NCBI GenBank assembly: GCA_013823945.1
Contig: PNMZ01000005.1
Location: 171,817-235,816, forward strand
DNA from: a bacterium
GTDB taxonomy: Bacteria > Armatimonadota > Fimbriimonadia > Fimbriimonadales > Fimbriimonadaceae
Reading direction: 5' to 3'
DNA length: 64,000 nt
Shown: positions 15,924-24,642 of the stretch, piece after piece
How positions within the stretch are numbered: position 1 is the stretch's first letter
How the letters are laid out: each line of letters begins with the position of its first letter
Notes under the pieces: generated by a model
Told to the model about the DNA's origin: nothing
Seen by the model: only the letters and a program-made list of their open reading frames with translations
Database searches by the model: none
Position numbers and translations under genes: made by a program

Positions 15924-18221
15924 TTAGGCACCGTAGGGTGTCCAGATGTTTTTGATTTGGGTTGATCGGCGAAGGAATTCGGTGTGGGGCTGGGTGAAGT
16001 CAATGGAATCCGTGACGCACCAGGTTTGTTTGAGGTTTCCGGAGCTGAGCGACTGAATGGTATGGGCTCCTACTTCGCCGGAAAAATGCCAAACGAGGTC
16101 GATGCCGAGGTGATCGGCGACAGTTTTTTCGAGGTCGGCGTGCGGAGCGGTCAGGATATTGAAGACTCCGGCGGGGACATCCGAGGCTTCGAGAATGCGC
16201 ATGAGTTCGACGGCGGGGAGGGGGTTGATTACACTTGGGATGGCGACGACGGTGTTACCCATACTGATTAGGGGGAGAGTTGTGGCAAGGAGTCCGAGAA
16301 GCGTGGGTTGGTGGGGGGCAAAGGTGGCGGCGACACCGATGGGTTCGTTGCGGGTGTAGATGAGGGCGCGAAGAGGGGCTTGGTGAACTGCTCCGTCGTA
16401 TTTATCGCACCAGGCGGCGTAGCGGAAAATCAGGTCAAGGCTGGCTTGAAATTCTTCGGCTGAGATCCCGGCATTTGTGAATTGGTCTTCGGCAGCTTGC
16501 AGATTTTCGGCGGTGTAGTAAAGGATTTGAGATTTGAGGAATTGGGTGGTGTTGGCCCAGTTTGGTTGGGCAGTTGCTGCGGCTTCGACGGCGTTGCGGA
16601 GATCTTTTCGGTTGGCGAGGGCGAACTCGTGCCCGTGAGCGCTGAATGAATATCCACCATCTGGTCGAACTTGTTTGCCGCCGATGTAGAGTTTGTGAGT
16701 ACGATCTATTACTGGCTTTTGAACTTCGATCGCGGGGAAGTCTTTACTGTATTGGGGAAGGATTGGTTTGAGGTATTCGAACATGCCCTCGCGGCCCCCT
16801 TCTCGACCGAATCCTGATTCTCGGTAGCCTCCAAATCCGACGGCGGCATCGAATTGGTTGGTGCAGTTGATCCAGATGATGCCGGATTTCACTTGGGCGG
16901 CGATGTCGTGGGCGATGTCGAGATTTTGTGTCCAGATTGACCCGGCGAGTCCATAGACCGAATTGTTGGCGAGTTGGACAGCTTCGGCGGGGGTTCGGAA
17001 GGTCATGGCGACGAGAACGGGGCCGAAAATTTCTTCGATTGCTACGGTCGAAGCGGGTTCGACATTGGTGAGGAGGGTGGGAGGGAAGTAAAACCCATCG
17101 CTTGGGAGATCGCAGGGGGCTTGGAATTTGGTGGCACCTTCTTCAACCCCTTGGTTGACGAGGCTTTCTATTCGTTCGAGTTGGGAACGGTCAACGATTG
17201 CACCCAGGTCTACGGATTTGTCCAGAGGATTTCCGACGCGAAGGGTTGCCATGCGTTGGCGGATTTTGGCGTAGAGTTTATCGGCGATGGATTCTTGAAC
17301 CAAAAGGCGGGACCCGGCGCAGCAGACTTGGCCTTGATTAAACCAGATAGCGTCCACGAGTCCTTCGACGGCACTGTCGAGGTCGGCATCTTCAAAGACG
17401 ATGAATGGGGATTTCCCGCCGAGTTCGAGGGAGAGTTTTTTGTCAGATTGAGCGGTGGATTGGCGGATGATTCGCCCGACTTCGGTTGAGCCAGTGAAGG
17501 CTATTTTTTGGATTCCGGGGTGTTCGACGATGGCGCGGCCAGTTGAGCCGTCACCAGTAACAGTGTTAACAACTCCTGGTGGCAGTCCGATTTGTTCACA
17601 TATCTCGGCAAAAAGAAGAGCGGTGAGGGAAGTGAATTCGGCCGGCTTGAGGATGACGGTGTTGCCAGCGGCGAGAGCCGGGGCGATTTTCCAGCTCAGC
17701 ATGAGGAGGGGGAAATTCCAAGGAATGATTTGTCCGCATACACCAACTGGTTGATAGCTGGGAAATTCTTCGGAGGCGAGCTTGGCCCACCCGGCATGGA
17801 AGTAAAAATGTCGAGCGACGAGGGGGATATCGATGTCACGGGTTTCGCGGATTGGTTTGCCATTGTCGAGAGTTTCGAGAACGGCGAAGAGGCGAGCGTG
17901 TTTTTGGATTTGTCGCGCGATTGCGTAAAGGTATTCGGCACGGCGTTGAGGGGAGAGGGCTTGCCAGGGAGCGAGGGCGGATTGGGCGGCTTGGACGGCT
18001 TGGTCAACTTGTTCGGGTGAAGCTTGGGAAATGTGAGCGAGTTCGGTGCCGTCGGCGGGGTTGAACGAGGGGAACGATTTTTCGGATTTAACCCATTGGT
18101 TGTTGATGAATGAGCCGAAATTGCGTTGATGTTGATCGAGCCAGGCGTGGGCGGCTTTGGCGTCTTCTGGCGCTTGGCCGTAGGGGAGGTCTTGGTTGAG
18201 GATGTCTTGGACTTTGCTCAT
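15924..18221 (-). CDS. ALDH16-like aldehyde dehydrogenase with degenerate second ALDH domain
   Basis: 765 residues. Domain 1 (about 35-505) is a complete NAD(P)-dependent aldehyde dehydrogenase: IIPWNFPL near 165, KPAE near 192, FTGSTEVG near 242, general base Glu266 in LELGGKSP and catalytic Cys300 in GQVCCAGSR. Domain 2 (about 510-765) repeats the fold (YIGGKQVRPDGG, IGVAATFAPHQPTL) but lacks the catalytic elements. This two-domain layout is that of the ALDH16 family. It starts 6 nt after the deoC stop; DeoC releases acetaldehyde, a natural substrate for this enzyme, so the pair suggests deoxyribose or deoxynucleoside catabolism. Confidence 0.92.
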   Translation of the reverse strand: MSKVQDILNQDLPYGQAPEDAKAAHAWLDQHQRNFGSFINNQWVKSEKSFPSFNPADGTELAHISQASPEQVDQAVQAAQSALAPWQALSPQRRAEYLYAIARQIQKHARLFAVLETLDNGKPIRETRDIDIPLVARHFYFHAGWAKLASEEFPSYQPVGVCGQIIPWNFPLLMLSWKIAPALAAGNTVILKPAEFTSLTALLFAEICEQIGLPPGVVNTVTGDGSTGRAIVEHPGIQKIAFTGSTEVGRIIRQSTAQSDKKLSLELGGKSPFIVFEDADLDSAVEGLVDAIWFNQGQVCCAGSRLLVQESIADKLYAKIRQRMATLRVGNPLDKSVDLGAIVDRSQLERIESLVNQGVEEGATKFQAPCDLPSDGFYFPPTLLTNVEPASTVAIEEIFGPVLVAMTFRTPAEAVQLANNSVYGLAGSIWTQNLDIAHDIAAQVKSGIIWINCTNQFDAAVGFGGYRESGFGREGGREGMFEYLKPILPQYSKDFPAIEVQKPVIDRTHKLYIGGKQVRPDGGYSFSAHGHEFALANRKDLRNAVEAAATAQPNWANTTQFLKSQILYYTAENLQAAEDQFTNAGISAEEFQASLDLIFRYAAWCDKYDGAVHQAPLRALIYTRNEPIGVAATFAPHQPTLLGLLATTLPLISMGNTVVAIPSVINPLPAVELMRILEASDVPAGVFNILTAPHADLEKTVADHLGIDLVWHFSGEVGAHTIQSLSSGNLKQTWCVTDSIDFTQPHTEFLRRSTQIKNIWTPYGA

Positions 18222-18227
18222 TTGGGG

Positions 18228-19241
18228 TTAGCTCATGGGGTGGCGGTTGAAAGCGGAATAGCGTCCGGAGACGTGGTGTTCAAGTTGGCGCTCGATATCC
18301 GAGAGGAGGGTGGATGCACCGATTCTGAACAGATGGGGATAGAGCCAGTCGTTACCAAGTTCATCTTTCATGAGCATGAGATATTCGGTGGCCTGTTTGG
18401 CGGTGCGGATTCCTCCGGCGGGTTTGAATCCGATCTTGACTCCGGAGCGCTCGTAATAGTCGCGGATGAGGCGGGTCATGATGAGGGCGTAGGGGAGGGT
18501 GGCGTTGACGGGTTCTTTGCCGGTTGACGTTTTGATGAAGTCGGCTCCGGCCATCATGCAGACGGCGGATGCTCGCGCGACGTTGGTGTAAGTGCCGAGT
18601 TCACCAGTGGCGAGGATTGCTTTGACATGGGCTGAGCCGCAGGCATCGCGAAAGGCGCGCATTTCGTCGTATAGAGCGGCCCAATTTTGGGTGAGGGCGT
18701 GGGCTCTGGTGATGACAATGTCGATTTCATGGGCACCATCTTGAACGGATTGGTGGATTTCCTCGAGGCGTTGTTTGAATGGGCTGAGTCCGGCGGGGAA
18801 TCCGGTGCTGACGGCTGCGACGGGGATTCCGGAGCCTGCGAGGTTGCTAACTGCGTCGGCGACGTAAGCGTGGTAGACGCAAACGGCACCGGTGTGGATA
18901 GGCGTGATATCTAGTCGTTTTTGGAGGTCGGGGGTGATTGGTTGGCGGGCTTTGACGCACAGGCGGTGGACGTTGCTGGGGGTGTCGTCACCGCTGAGAG
19001 TGGTCAGGTCAATGCATTCGATAGCGCGGATGAGATAGGCAGCTTGGTGGTCTTTTTTGACAGTACGGCGTTTGGTGAATGTGTCAGCGCGACGGTCGAC
19101 AGCGGATCGGTTGATGGTGAGGGATTGCACCCAGTCGAGGTCGAGCGGGGTGCCGGGGTTTCGGTCAGCGGGGACGGGCAGGTGGGCGGGATTTTGGGTG
19201 AATTGAGTAGTGATAGTGGAATCGGGGGCGAGGTTTTCGAT
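18228..19241 (-). CDS. deoC: deoxyribose-phosphate aldolase, probable AUC start
   Basis: The enzyme splits 2-deoxyribose 5-phosphate into acetaldehyde and glyceraldehyde 3-phosphate. The Schiff-base region GADFIKTSTGK and the phosphate/lysine motif GFKPAGGIRT are intact. The first canonical start is GTG 19130, but the frame is open upstream and encodes RNPGTPLDLDWV, a stretch that long-form DeoC proteins conserve. No ATG, GTG or TTG lies upstream in frame. A TATACT hexamer (19248-19253) followed by six Cs leads directly to ATC at 19239-19241, in frame, at the spacing used by leaderless genes here. I therefore propose a 337-residue protein starting at AUC; the alternative is 300 residues from GTG. 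Confidence 0.85.
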   Translation of the reverse strand: MENLAPDSTITTQFTQNPAHLPVPADRNPGTPLDLDWVQSLTINRSAVDRRADTFTKRRTVKKDHQAAYLIRAIECIDLTTLSGDDTPSNVHRLCVKARQPITPDLQKRLDITPIHTGAVCVYHAYVADAVSNLAGSGIPVAAVSTGFPAGLSPFKQRLEEIHQSVQDGAHEIDIVITRAHALTQNWAALYDEMRAFRDACGSAHVKAILATGELGTYTNVARASAVCMMAGADFIKTSTGKEPVNATLPYALIMTRLIRDYYERSGVKIGFKPAGGIRTAKQATEYLMLMKDELGNDWLYPHLFRIGASTLLSDIERQLEHHVSGRYSAFNRHPMS

Positions 19242-19247
19242 GGGGGG

Positions 19248-19253
19248 AGTATA
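19248..19253 (-). promoter_or_regulatory. -10 element of deoC
   Basis: TATACT on the minus strand. The predicted start point, 7 nt on, is the A of ATC at 19241. No clear -35 is present at 17 bp. Confidence 0.5.
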
Positions 19254-19273
19254 TCAGAGGTCTGGTCAATGAA

Positions 19274-19303
19274 GAGGCCCGCCCTTTATGGGGGCGGGGC
19301 CCT
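19274..19303 (-). terminator. hairpin terminator after the PEP-CTERM gene
   Basis: On the minus strand GGCCCCGCCC and GGGCGGGCC pair around CCATAAA, followed by TCTTCATT. It lies 18 nt downstream of the stop at 19321 and just upstream of the deoC promoter. Confidence 0.7.
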
Positions 19304-19320
19304 AGTTGTCTGCTTGCAAG

Positions 19321-20454
19321 TTAGGACGACGTTTTGTTTTGGCGGTTGGCTTTTCGTCTTCGAAGGAGGGCGAGAGCAGCGAGTCCGGCCATTGTGAATG
19401 GTTCGGGCACGGCTTCCGGGGTAAGAAGATAGGCGCGAAGTTCTTGGTTTGCATTGAAGCCTGTGGCGACGATCCAGCCTTGGTCGTTGATCGCTTCGCC
19501 GATGCGGAGGAGGACGCTGGAGTCGGGGTTGACGAGGAGAGTGTTGAGATCGTAGCCGATGCCATTTTCCCAGACAACGGCTCTTGTTTCGGATCCATCG
19601 GGTGAGCTATTACCGACGACGATGCCGAGTTCGTTGATATCGTTGGCAACTGAACTGCTGGTGAACCCAGTGGGACGGAGGAGCTCAACCCCGGTGCTGC
19701 TTGAGTTCATCCAAAGGGTTGCTCGCCGCGTGTCTGCAGTAAGGTTGCTGGAGACTCCGATGATCATGCCTGTGTTATTGAGCCCACGGGCTTCACCGCG
19801 ATCAGTTCCACTCAGGAGCGATAAGCGCGAAGCTCCGCCCGAGCCATTGAAGACAAGAGCTTGATTGGAGGTATCCCCGGTTAGGCGTCCCACACCGACG
19901 ATGAGGTTGCTATTATTGATTGCAACTGCTCTGGATGCCTGTCCGGAAACGAATCCTGTTGTGGCGAGGTTGACGATTCCGCCAGAGTTCCAGAGTACGG
20001 CGGTTTCGCTTCCGGAGGAGGTTGTGGTTCGGGAGGAGCCAACGATGGTGTTGCTCTCGTTGATGGCAAATGTTGAAGTTTGTCCGCCAAGATCGGCGAG
20101 TTGGATCGTGGTGTTGGTAGTTCTATTGAAAAAAGCACCTCGGGTTGTTGCGGCAGTGGTTCCAGTTCTGATCGTTGCGGCAGCATTACCGAGGGCATTA
20201 AGGGCGGTTCCAGTCGGTTGGCGTGTATTTCCTGGGATGAGCGGAATAGTGGTGAAAGATCCGGTGTTGCCTTCAAGGATATACGCGCCTCCGAAGCCGA
20301 TTTGACCATTATTGTTGAGGCCGAAAGTTGACCCTGCGGTGAGTCCCTGAGCGGGCCCGAGTTCGGTCATACGGTAAGTGGTTTGGGCTTGGGCAAGAGC
20401 ACAACAGCACATGGCGGCGATGATGAGACTGGTTTTGCAGTTCTTGAATTTCAT
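19321..20454 (-). CDS. PEP-CTERM sorted exported protein with HAF-type repeats
   Basis: 377 residues from ATG 20454, chosen because GAGGAG sits 6 nt upstream and a good signal peptide follows (TSLIIAAMCCCALAQAQ). The body consists of repeated units of the HAF extracellular repeat type (LNNNGQIGFG, INNSNLIVGVG, LNNTGMIIGVS, INELGIVVGNS). The C-terminus VPEPFTMAGLAALALLRRRK is a textbook PEP-CTERM sorting signal: VPEP, one membrane helix, basic tail. Such proteins are processed by exosortase and displayed at the surface or in biofilm matrix. No exosortase gene is in the window. A minus-strand TATCAT (20513-20518) is the probable -10. Confidence 0.9.
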   Translation of the reverse strand: MKFKNCKTSLIIAAMCCCALAQAQTTYRMTELGPAQGLTAGSTFGLNNNGQIGFGGAYILEGNTGSFTTIPLIPGNTRQPTGTALNALGNAAATIRTGTTAATTRGAFFNRTTNTTIQLADLGGQTSTFAINESNTIVGSSRTTTSSGSETAVLWNSGGIVNLATTGFVSGQASRAVAINNSNLIVGVGRLTGDTSNQALVFNGSGGASRLSLLSGTDRGEARGLNNTGMIIGVSSNLTADTRRATLWMNSSSTGVELLRPTGFTSSSVANDINELGIVVGNSSPDGSETRAVVWENGIGYDLNTLLVNPDSSVLLRIGEAINDQGWIVATGFNANQELRAYLLTPEAVPEPFTMAGLAALALLRRRKANRQNKTSS

Positions 20455-20486
20455 AGTCTTCTCCTCAATGAGTGAATGGAATTGCA

Positions 20487-20500
20487 GTGGGATTTCCCAC
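20487..20500. promoter_or_regulatory. perfect palindrome in the PEP-CTERM leader, possible operator
   Basis: GTGGGATTTCCCAC, whose GTGGGA/TCCCAC arms are perfectly complementary, lies between the probable -10 (20513-20518) and start codon of the minus-strand gene. It is in the region divergent from the XRE-cupin regulator gene. It could bind that regulator or form an mRNA hairpin. Confidence 0.4.
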
Positions 20501-20629
20501 CACGTTGTAGGGATGATATGTAAATTTCTCGTTGAGTGTTGTATTCCGCGGGGAGAAGAATTTTGTAGTTCAGACATATTTGTGAGTTTTGGTGAACTTT
20601 AGTGGAGGAAATTAAGACAGGCAGGTGTA

Positions 20630-20635
20630 TATACT
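20630..20635 (+). promoter_or_regulatory. -10 element for a leaderless regulator mRNA
   Basis: TATACT followed by 6 nt and then the ATG at 20642. The predicted transcription start is the A of the ATG. Confidence 0.6.
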
Positions 20636-20641
20636 TGGGGA

Positions 20642-21298
20642 ATGACGGGCGACGGCTGGGCGGGATTGGGGGCGCGGATGCGTGAGATTCGGTTGCGGGC
20701 GGGCATTTCGATTCGGGAGGCGAGTGCTCGCTCGGGAGTAGACAAGAATACGGTAATGCGGTTGGAACGAGGATTGCCGGTGCGAGAGGGGAGTCGCGAG
20801 AAGATTTGTGCTGCTTACGGTGTTTTGAGTATGCGTCCGGCTCTTGACGATGATTCGATCGAGCGGGGGGAGGGCTTTGCAGTAGCGCGCAAGGACGTAG
20901 GGCGGTGGTACCGCATGGATTTGGTGAATGATTTTGAGCCGAGTGTTGTTTCGACTTCGGAGGAAGTCCAGGATGAGCGGGAGAGGCGGCGGTTAGGTGG
21001 GCTAGGGTTCGCGAATCAGTTTTTTCGGCGGTTGAGTGCGGAGCTTCCGGGTGGGGCCTTACGTGGCGGAGTTGTGGAGGTTTATGGTCGGAGCGGCTAC
21101 GCGAGTCAAGCGAGCGGGGAGGCTTTTGTCATGTGTTTGCGGGGGCGTGTGGTTTTTCGATTTCCGAGTGGGGAAGTGGTGCTGGCGGAGGGTGATTCGG
21201 TTGTTTTTGATCGGACTTTGTTGCGGATGCACGAACCAGCGGAGGGGTTGGAGAAAGGGGATTTGCCGTGTGTGCTTTTGTATTTGCAGATTGACTAA
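20642..21298 (+). CDS. XRE-family transcription regulator with C-terminal cupin domain
   Basis: 218 residues. Residues about 8-62 form a helix-turn-helix of the Cro/C1 type (MREIRLRAGISIREASARSGVDKNTVMRLERG-like). A linker leads to a cupin_2 barrel at about 145-215 (GEAFVMCLRGRVVFRFPSGEVVLAEGDSVVFD), which usually senses a small molecule. This HTH-cupin layout is a one-component repressor or activator. It is divergent from the PEP-CTERM gene, whose leader holds a palindrome, so self- or neighbour regulation is plausible. The mRNA appears leaderless. Confidence 0.88.
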   Translation: MTGDGWAGLGARMREIRLRAGISIREASARSGVDKNTVMRLERGLPVREGSREKICAAYGVLSMRPALDDDSIERGEGFAVARKDVGRWYRMDLVNDFEPSVVSTSEEVQDERERRRLGGLGFANQFFRRLSAELPGGALRGGVVEVYGRSGYASQASGEAFVMCLRGRVVFRFPSGEVVLAEGDSVVFDRTLLRMHEPAEGLEKGDLPCVLLYLQID

Positions 21299-21354
21299 AT
21301 GTTAAGAGAATTCGTAGCGGGGACAAGGCACAGACTCTCTTCGTAATGTGAGTT

Positions 21355-21786
21355 GTGAATAGTTCAGAAAGTGCCATTCGCCAACTCGTTGCCCGTTTTG
21401 ACGACGCGGTTAACCGTCGCGATGCAGAGGAGTTTTCTTCGCTTTGGGCGACGGATGGAGTTTGGGAGATTGGCGAACCGCGCCCGCTTCGTGTCGAAGG
21501 AGCTTCGACTATCATCGAGACGTGGAAGATGATGCTGAGCGGAACACAGTGGTTGTTTCGGGGGAGTTTTGAGGGCGTTTTGAAAGTTGATGGAGACCGG
21601 GCCGCAGGTAGATGGCCTTGTGTTGAGCAAGGAGTGTTTGCAGATGGGGCCAGTTACGACAACCGTGCCTATTATGACGACGAGTATGTGTTCGTAGATG
21701 GAGAATGGAAGTTCTTGAGCCGTCGTTATGTCTATTTGTGGATTAGCGACGGAGTTTTGAGCGGTGAGGCTCAGCAACCCATTTAG
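21355..21786 (+). CDS. SnoaL-like / NTF2-fold protein
   Basis: 143 residues from GTG 21355. The pattern (IRQLVARFDDAVNRRDAEEFSSLWATDGVWEIG at the start, YDDEYVFVDGEWKFLSRRY at the end) is that of the SnoaL_4 group of the NTF2-like fold, small cone-shaped proteins that act as isomerases, hydrolases or ligand binders. Active-site Asp and Arg positions (FDDAV; SRRY) are typical, but no substrate can be inferred. A TAATGT hexamer (21344-21349) ends 5 nt before the GTG. Its TAG stop shares TTAG with the stop of the convergent marC-like gene. Confidence 0.8.
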   Translation: MNSSESAIRQLVARFDDAVNRRDAEEFSSLWATDGVWEIGEPRPLRVEGASTIIETWKMMLSGTQWLFRGSFEGVLKVDGDRAAGRWPCVEQGVFADGASYDNRAYYDDEYVFVDGEWKFLSRRYVYLWISDGVLSGEAQQPI

Positions 21787-22457
21787 CGGAAGAGAGCGGG
21801 CATCAGGCTCTTCAGTGCGGAAATGACGAACTGGATGGCGAGAGCGCAGAGGAGGAGGCCCATGAGTCGGGAGAGGATGGCGATTCCGGTGGAGCGGAGG
21901 ATTTTGACGAGGGCCGAGGCGCTGAGGAGTATGAGATAGGTGCTGAGGGCGCAGGCGAGGCAGGCAGCGGCAACGAGGCCGTAGCCGACGAGGAGATTGG
22001 GTTGGGATTTTGCTTGATTGCCGAACAGGATGACGGTTGAGATGGAGCCTGGTCCGACGAAGAGGGGGGTGCCGATGGGGACGATAAGGTCTCGGAAACG
22101 GGCGCGGGCTTCTTGGAATGAACTGAGATTCTCTTCTTCTTGGGCAACGAATCGGTCGATGAAGCGGGTTGTGCCTTGGATCATGGTGAGGCCGGTGCTG
22201 AACAGGAGGATGCCGCCAGCGATTTGGAAGGCTTGGATGGAGATTCCGAAGAACCGGAGGAGAGGATCTCCGATGAGGAGTACGGCGCAGAGGGCGATGA
22301 CGACGAAGATGCTGATGACGGCGGCCATTGACCGCTGGACGCTGGACTTGGTTTGTTCGTTGATGGCAAGGAAGATGGGGATGATGCTGAAGGGGTTAAG
22401 GACGGCGAAGATCGCGGCGAATGCGGTGAGGGCGAATTGGAATTGAGAGGCGGTCAT
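21783..22457 (-). CDS. MarC family integral membrane protein
   Basis: 224 residues with six hydrophobic segments. The signature NPFSIIPIFL near residue 21 and the mid-protein PIGTPLFVGPGSIST motif identify the MarC/UPF0056 family. These inner-membrane proteins have uncertain roles; old links to multiple antibiotic resistance were not upheld. A long cytoplasmic loop precedes the second half. AAGGAAGG is found 8-14 nt upstream of the ATG. It overlaps the convergent SnoaL-like gene by 4 bp. Confidence 0.92.
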   Translation of the reverse strand: MTASQFQFALTAFAAIFAVLNPFSIIPIFLAINEQTKSSVQRSMAAVISIFVVIALCAVLLIGDPLLRFFGISIQAFQIAGGILLFSTGLTMIQGTTRFIDRFVAQEEENLSSFQEARARFRDLIVPIGTPLFVGPGSISTVILFGNQAKSQPNLLVGYGLVAAACLACALSTYLILLSASALVKILRSTGIAILSRLMGLLLCALAIQFVISALKSLMPALFR

Positions 22458-22616
22458 GTCTTTTCCTTCCTTTCATATTTTGGGGGTCAGGTGCGATTGG
22501 GAATGGCAAAGGAATCAGATTGGACCTAACAAGATTTACTGCGGAAGTGAGGTGGTGAGGCTTCGGCTTCCAAAGTAAGGAGAATTATTGAAGTGAACTT
22601 CGTTCGTTTTGTCACG

Positions 22617-22622
22617 TTATGA
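22617..22622 (+). promoter_or_regulatory. -10-like element of the serine hydrolase gene
   Basis: TTATGA followed by 6 nt and ATG at 22629, the same geometry as other leaderless candidates here. The hexamer is a weak match. Confidence 0.4.
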
Positions 22623-22628
22623 GCACCT

Positions 22629-23564
22629 ATGATTCAAGCGATATTGATGGTGGCGGTGCTGGGGCAGGCGAGCGGGCTGAATTTTGATGGGGCGTGGGAG
22701 TATGCAAAGGTGCGGGGGAGCGATGCGCTGGTGGTGATGGTGGATGGGAAGGTGGTTCACCGAGCGGGAGATGTTGACGACCGGAACCAGATATTGGCGA
22801 GTGGGACGAAAAGTTTTTGTGCGGTTGCGATGGCATGCGCGGTTCAGGATGGGAAAGTTTCGGGTTGGGATGAGAAGTTGGAGGTGGCTCTGCCGGAGTG
22901 GAAGGACGATGCGCGGGGGGATATCACTTACCGCCAGCTTTTGAGTTTGAGTAGCGGGATTGGAGGAGAGAGTCCGGGTGGGAGTTTGGCTCCCCCGACG
23001 GAGGAACAGATTTTGGCGGCAAAGCAGGTTTTTCCGGCGGGGCGACGGTTCCTGTATGGGCCGATGCCGTTCAATGTGTTTAGTTTGGCAATTGAGCGGA
23101 AGCTGGGCGGGGAGAAGTTGCACGACTATTTGGAACGGCGGATTTTTGGGCCGTTGGAGATGAAGGTAAGTTACGGTGGTCGCCAAGTTGAGGGACGGGT
23201 TCAGGTTGCGGGGATGGGGCGATGTTCGCCGAACGACTGGGTGAAGCTGGGTGAGCTGATGTGGCGGAACGGCAAGTTGGGGGACAAGCAGATTTGGGAT
23301 GCCAAGGCTTATTTGGAGAGTCAGAAGCAACAGGGAGCGGGAACGCAGTACGGATTGACGCATTGGCTGAGTCCGGAAGCGAACCCGCGAACAGGGGGAG
23401 GAGCGGATTCGGAGGTGCCGTTGTTCGCTGCAGCGGGGGCGGGGAAGCAGTTTTTGATTGTGATTCCGAGCGAGCGGATGGTGGTTGTTCGGACGGGCCG
23501 GGATGGGGGTTCGGAAGGGGAGTTCAGCGGGAACGAGATGTTTCGGCTTTTGCTGAGAAAGTAG
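22629..23564 (+). CDS. serine hydrolase, beta-lactamase/class C PBP-like
   Basis: 311 residues with a short exported-type N-terminus (IQAILMVAVLGQASG). The active-site SxxK is SGTK (Ser58-Lys61), followed by the usual helix and the LLSLSSGIGG motif near 118. A YGPMPFN segment near 152 stands at the place of the YxN motif. This family contains esterases, DD-peptidases and beta-lactamase-like enzymes; substrate is unknown, and resistance should not be inferred. The last 41 bp overlap the 3' end of the convergent sialidase gene. Confidence 0.85.
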   Translation: MIQAILMVAVLGQASGLNFDGAWEYAKVRGSDALVVMVDGKVVHRAGDVDDRNQILASGTKSFCAVAMACAVQDGKVSGWDEKLEVALPEWKDDARGDITYRQLLSLSSGIGGESPGGSLAPPTEEQILAAKQVFPAGRRFLYGPMPFNVFSLAIERKLGGEKLHDYLERRIFGPLEMKVSYGGRQVEGRVQVAGMGRCSPNDWVKLGELMWRNGKLGDKQIWDAKAYLESQKQQGAGTQYGLTHWLSPEANPRTGGGADSEVPLFAAAGAGKQFLIVIPSERMVVVRTGRDGGSEGEFSGNEMFRLLLRK

Positions 23565-24636
23565 CCAGGGAATCCTGGGGTTCCACTGAGATTGATCGAA
23601 AAAGAACCTGGTAGCGATTGTTGACGACGTGTTCGTAAAGGATGCCTATGGTTTTGTCGTCGATTTTGGTGATGGATGAATAGGCAAAGGAGTCGGGTTC
23701 TATCAACTGGGATTGGGGCCAGGTTTTGCCTTCATCGAGGCTGAGGCGTAGGGTGCCCTGGGTGCGAGAAGTGGAGGAGGCAGGATTGGAGAATGCGATG
23801 ATTCCGGGTTTGGATAATGAGGGCCAGGCGAAACGGAAAATCGAGCCCTGGCAGGTTGGATCGGGGAGGTTGGTGTCCAGAACAGCGGGGGTGAAGGTTT
23901 TGCCTCCATCGCGGCTGGTGGCGGTGAGTCGGTTCTTGGCGGACGCTTGATTGCGGGCATTGAGGAGAATGTGGCCCCCGGCGAGTTCGACGACTTGGAC
24001 TTCGTTCGGTTGGAGTTTTGGGTCGGCGGGAACGGGATCGCCTGATTTCCAGGTTTTGCCTTGGTCGTCGCTAAAGGCCATATTGACGAACCATCGATTG
24101 CCAATGCGCTGATTGTAGGGAATGACAATGCGGTTTTTGTGTTTGCCTCGAGTCAGGATAATGCCGTTGCCGGGACCGCTGGCGAGGGTGTGGGCTTCGG
24201 GATTTTTAATTTGAGCAGTGAGGTTCATGGGGGCTGACCATGTGCGTCCATCATTCGTGCTGGTGATTTGATAAGATTGGACAGTTTTAGGGCCGGTGTG
24301 CCCGGGGGCGACGTCGTATTCATGGGTGTTGGCGGGGTAGTGCTGGTAATGGAGGATCAGGGTGTTGTTGGGGAGTTCGACGATTGTAGGGTTGTTGAAT
24401 GAGCCGGATTCGGGTTTAGCAATCGCTTTCAGGATAAACCACGTCTTTCCGGAGTCAACAGATTGGCTGATGACGATGTGGTTTCCTGCGGCATCGGCTT
24501 GGGATTGGCGAGCTTCGGCGAAGGCGAGGAGGGTGTTGCGATTGGTGCGGTGGAGGGCGGGGATGCGGAATGTGTCGTAGCCCCAGGCAGGGGACTGAAA
24601 GACCACGACGGGTTTGGCAAGGAGGAGGGAGAGCAT
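23524..24636 (-). CDS. exo-alpha-sialidase-like BNR repeat hydrolase (GH33 type)
   Basis: 370 residues with a weak N-terminal export signal. The FRIP motif (residues about 23-26) with its active-site Arg and five Asp-box repeats (SVDSGKTW, STNDGRTW, SDDQGKTW, SRDGGKTF, SLDEGKTW) define a six-bladed sialidase propeller. It may release terminal sialic acids or related sugars outside the cell. It starts 6 nt after the DUF4256 gene stop, so it is at the end of the chain 26282 to 23524. Its 3' end overlaps the serine hydrolase gene by 41 bp on the opposite strand. Confidence 0.88.
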   Translation of the reverse strand: MLSLLLAKPVVVFQSPAWGYDTFRIPALHRTNRNTLLAFAEARQSQADAAGNHIVISQSVDSGKTWFILKAIAKPESGSFNNPTIVELPNNTLILHYQHYPANTHEYDVAPGHTGPKTVQSYQITSTNDGRTWSAPMNLTAQIKNPEAHTLASGPGNGIILTRGKHKNRIVIPYNQRIGNRWFVNMAFSDDQGKTWKSGDPVPADPKLQPNEVQVVELAGGHILLNARNQASAKNRLTATSRDGGKTFTPAVLDTNLPDPTCQGSIFRFAWPSLSKPGIIAFSNPASSTSRTQGTLRLSLDEGKTWPQSQLIEPDSFAYSSITKIDDKTIGILYEHVVNNRYQVLFRSISVEPQDSLATFSAKAETSRSR

Positions 24637-24642
24637 TACGAG

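Noticed and set aside
22629..23564. Beta-lactamase resistance gene
   Set aside because: The SxxK serine-hydrolase fold is shared by esterases and PBPs, and the YxN and KTG motifs are not convincing, so resistance is not claimed.
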